Shown: positions 13,210-13,831 of the stretch, one piece after another | Layout of the letters: every line of letters begins with the position of its first letter | How positions within the stretch are numbered: the first letter of the stretch is position 1 | DNA from: Cyclobacteriaceae bacterium | GTDB taxonomy: Bacteria > Bacteroidota > Bacteroidia > Cytophagales > Cyclobacteriaceae | Reading direction: 5' to 3' | NCBI GenBank assembly: GCA_026994125.1 | Contig: JALWRJ010000414.1 | Coordinates: 1-13,831, forward strand | Length of the DNA stretch: 13,831 bases | Position numbers and translations under genes: made by a program | Notes under the pieces: model-generated | Told to the model about the DNA's origin: nothing | What the model saw: the letters and a program-made list of their open reading frames with translations, nothing else | Databases searched by the model: none

Positions 13210-13831
13210 ATGACCCGAGTACGATTTGCACCCAGCCCCACAGGAGGCCTCCATATTGGGGGGGTACGCACCGCCCTTTACAATTATTTGTTTGCAAAAA
13301 AACATAACGGGCAGTTTATTTTGCGCATCGAAGACACCGACCAAAAGCGTAAAGTTGAAGGCGCAGAGGCCTATATTATGGAAGCATTGGACTGGTGTGG
13401 CATCAGCCCCGATGAAAGCCCCCTGGCCGGAGGAGAATATGGTCCGTACAGGCAATCGGAGCGGTTAGATTTGTATAAAAAATATGTCCGGCAGCTTCTT
13501 GATGATGGGTTAGCCTATTATGCTTTCGACACCCCTGAGGCGCTTGAAGCCATGCGAGCCAAACTGCAAGCCCAAAAAGCCACCAACCAGCAATACAGTA
13601 CAGCCAACCGTATGGAAATGCGTAATTCCCTGAGCTTACCGGCTGCCGAAGTGGATAACCTCCTGGCGGCACAAACTCCCTATGTAGTGCGTATTAAAAT
13701 TGAACCCGGCCAAACCATTGAAGTAAACGATAGCATCCGGGGCAAGGTGGTTGTACAATCCGATACACTTGACGACAAAATACTAATGAAGGCAGATGGC
13801 TTTCCTACCTACCACCTGGCCAATATTGTGG
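13210..13831 (+). CDS. gltX: Glutamate--tRNA ligase, 5' part (cut by window edge)
   Basis: The first 207 codons are open to the end of the window. The protein is a class I aminoacyl-tRNA synthetase of the GluRS type, which charges tRNA-Glu with glutamate. The start [18 protein letters not shown] contains the HIGH-type motif as HIGG (15-18), normal for GluRS. EDTD (41-44) and [13 protein letters not shown] (80-92) follow, both characteristic, then IKIEPGQTI and, near the edge, [15 protein letters not shown]. The KMSKR loop and anticodon-binding domain lie beyond the window. About 200 residues of a roughly 500-residue enzyme are visible. It follows ridA on the same strand with an inverted repeat in the 93-base gap. 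Confidence 0.95.
   Translation, partial: MTRVRFAPSPTGGLHIGGVRTALYNYLFAKKHNGQFILRIEDTDQKRKVEGAEAYIMEALDWCGISPDESPLAGGEYGPYRQSERLDLYKKYVRQLLDDGLAYYAFDTPEALEAMRAKLQAQKATNQQYSTANRMEMRNSLSLPAAEVDNLLAAQTPYVVRIKIEPGQTIEVNDSIRGKVVVQSDTLDDKILMKADGFPTYHLANIV

Noticed and set aside
1..13831. CRISPR array, toxin-antitoxin pair, restriction or other defence system, transposase or phage gene
   Set aside because: No regularly spaced repeats and no protein with the relevant motifs are visible on either strand.

Overview
The window looks like chromosomal DNA of a member of the Bacteroidota. The evidence is the AT-leaning composition, the absence of Shine-Dalgarno sequences before most starts, several TAnnTTTG-type -7 promoter elements, a tRNA without an encoded CCA, and the gene families present: a Wza/Wzc-type exporter paired with a PHP-type phosphatase, a bacterial ComA homologue, DUF368, and a short 3HCDH protein. 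I cannot assign a class or genus. Family calls rest on motifs and recall, not on a database search.

Region 1 (1-574) is an RNA-gene zone. It holds a 3' fragment of a tRNA-His with a perfect rho-independent terminator, a 34-nt repeat suggesting that an intact copy lies just upstream of the window, and a complete tRNA-Arg(CCT) on the minus strand with a well-formed promoter. Positions 148-382 contain no convincing gene.

Region 2 (575-1750, minus) is hflX, a ribosome-associated GTPase. It is transcribed divergently from the next block.

Region 3 (1869-7817, plus) is a compact polysaccharide block: a GT4 glycosyltransferase, a Wza-like outer-membrane export lipoprotein, a Wzc-like co-polymerase with tyrosine kinase domain, a CpsB/YwqE-like PHP phosphatase and an extended SDR. 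From the lipoprotein onward the genes overlap by 1 to 4 bases or are 5 bases apart, so they are probably one operon. No flippase, polymerase or initiating sugar-phosphate transferase lies in the window, so the machine must rely on genes elsewhere.

Region 4 (7877-11726, plus) is a second tight run: a protein built from about a dozen TPRs, a phosphosulfolactate synthase-like protein, a DUF368 membrane protein (a family recently linked to undecaprenyl-phosphate translocation) and shikimate dehydrogenase. Gaps are -1, 7 and 1 bases.

Region 5 (11727-13831) holds a 170-bp element with inverted-repeat ends between convergent genes, a minus-strand 3HCDH-like protein that appears to lack key catalytic features, a divergent ridA with back-to-back -7 elements, a 75-bp imperfect inverted repeat, and the 5' part of gltX, cut by the window edge.

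I did not find a clearly new defence or mobile system. The best leads are the tRNA-His fragment with its repeats, the two inverted-repeat elements, the sulfonate-type enzyme in an operon with a lipid-carrier translocase candidate, and the degenerate 3HCDH protein.
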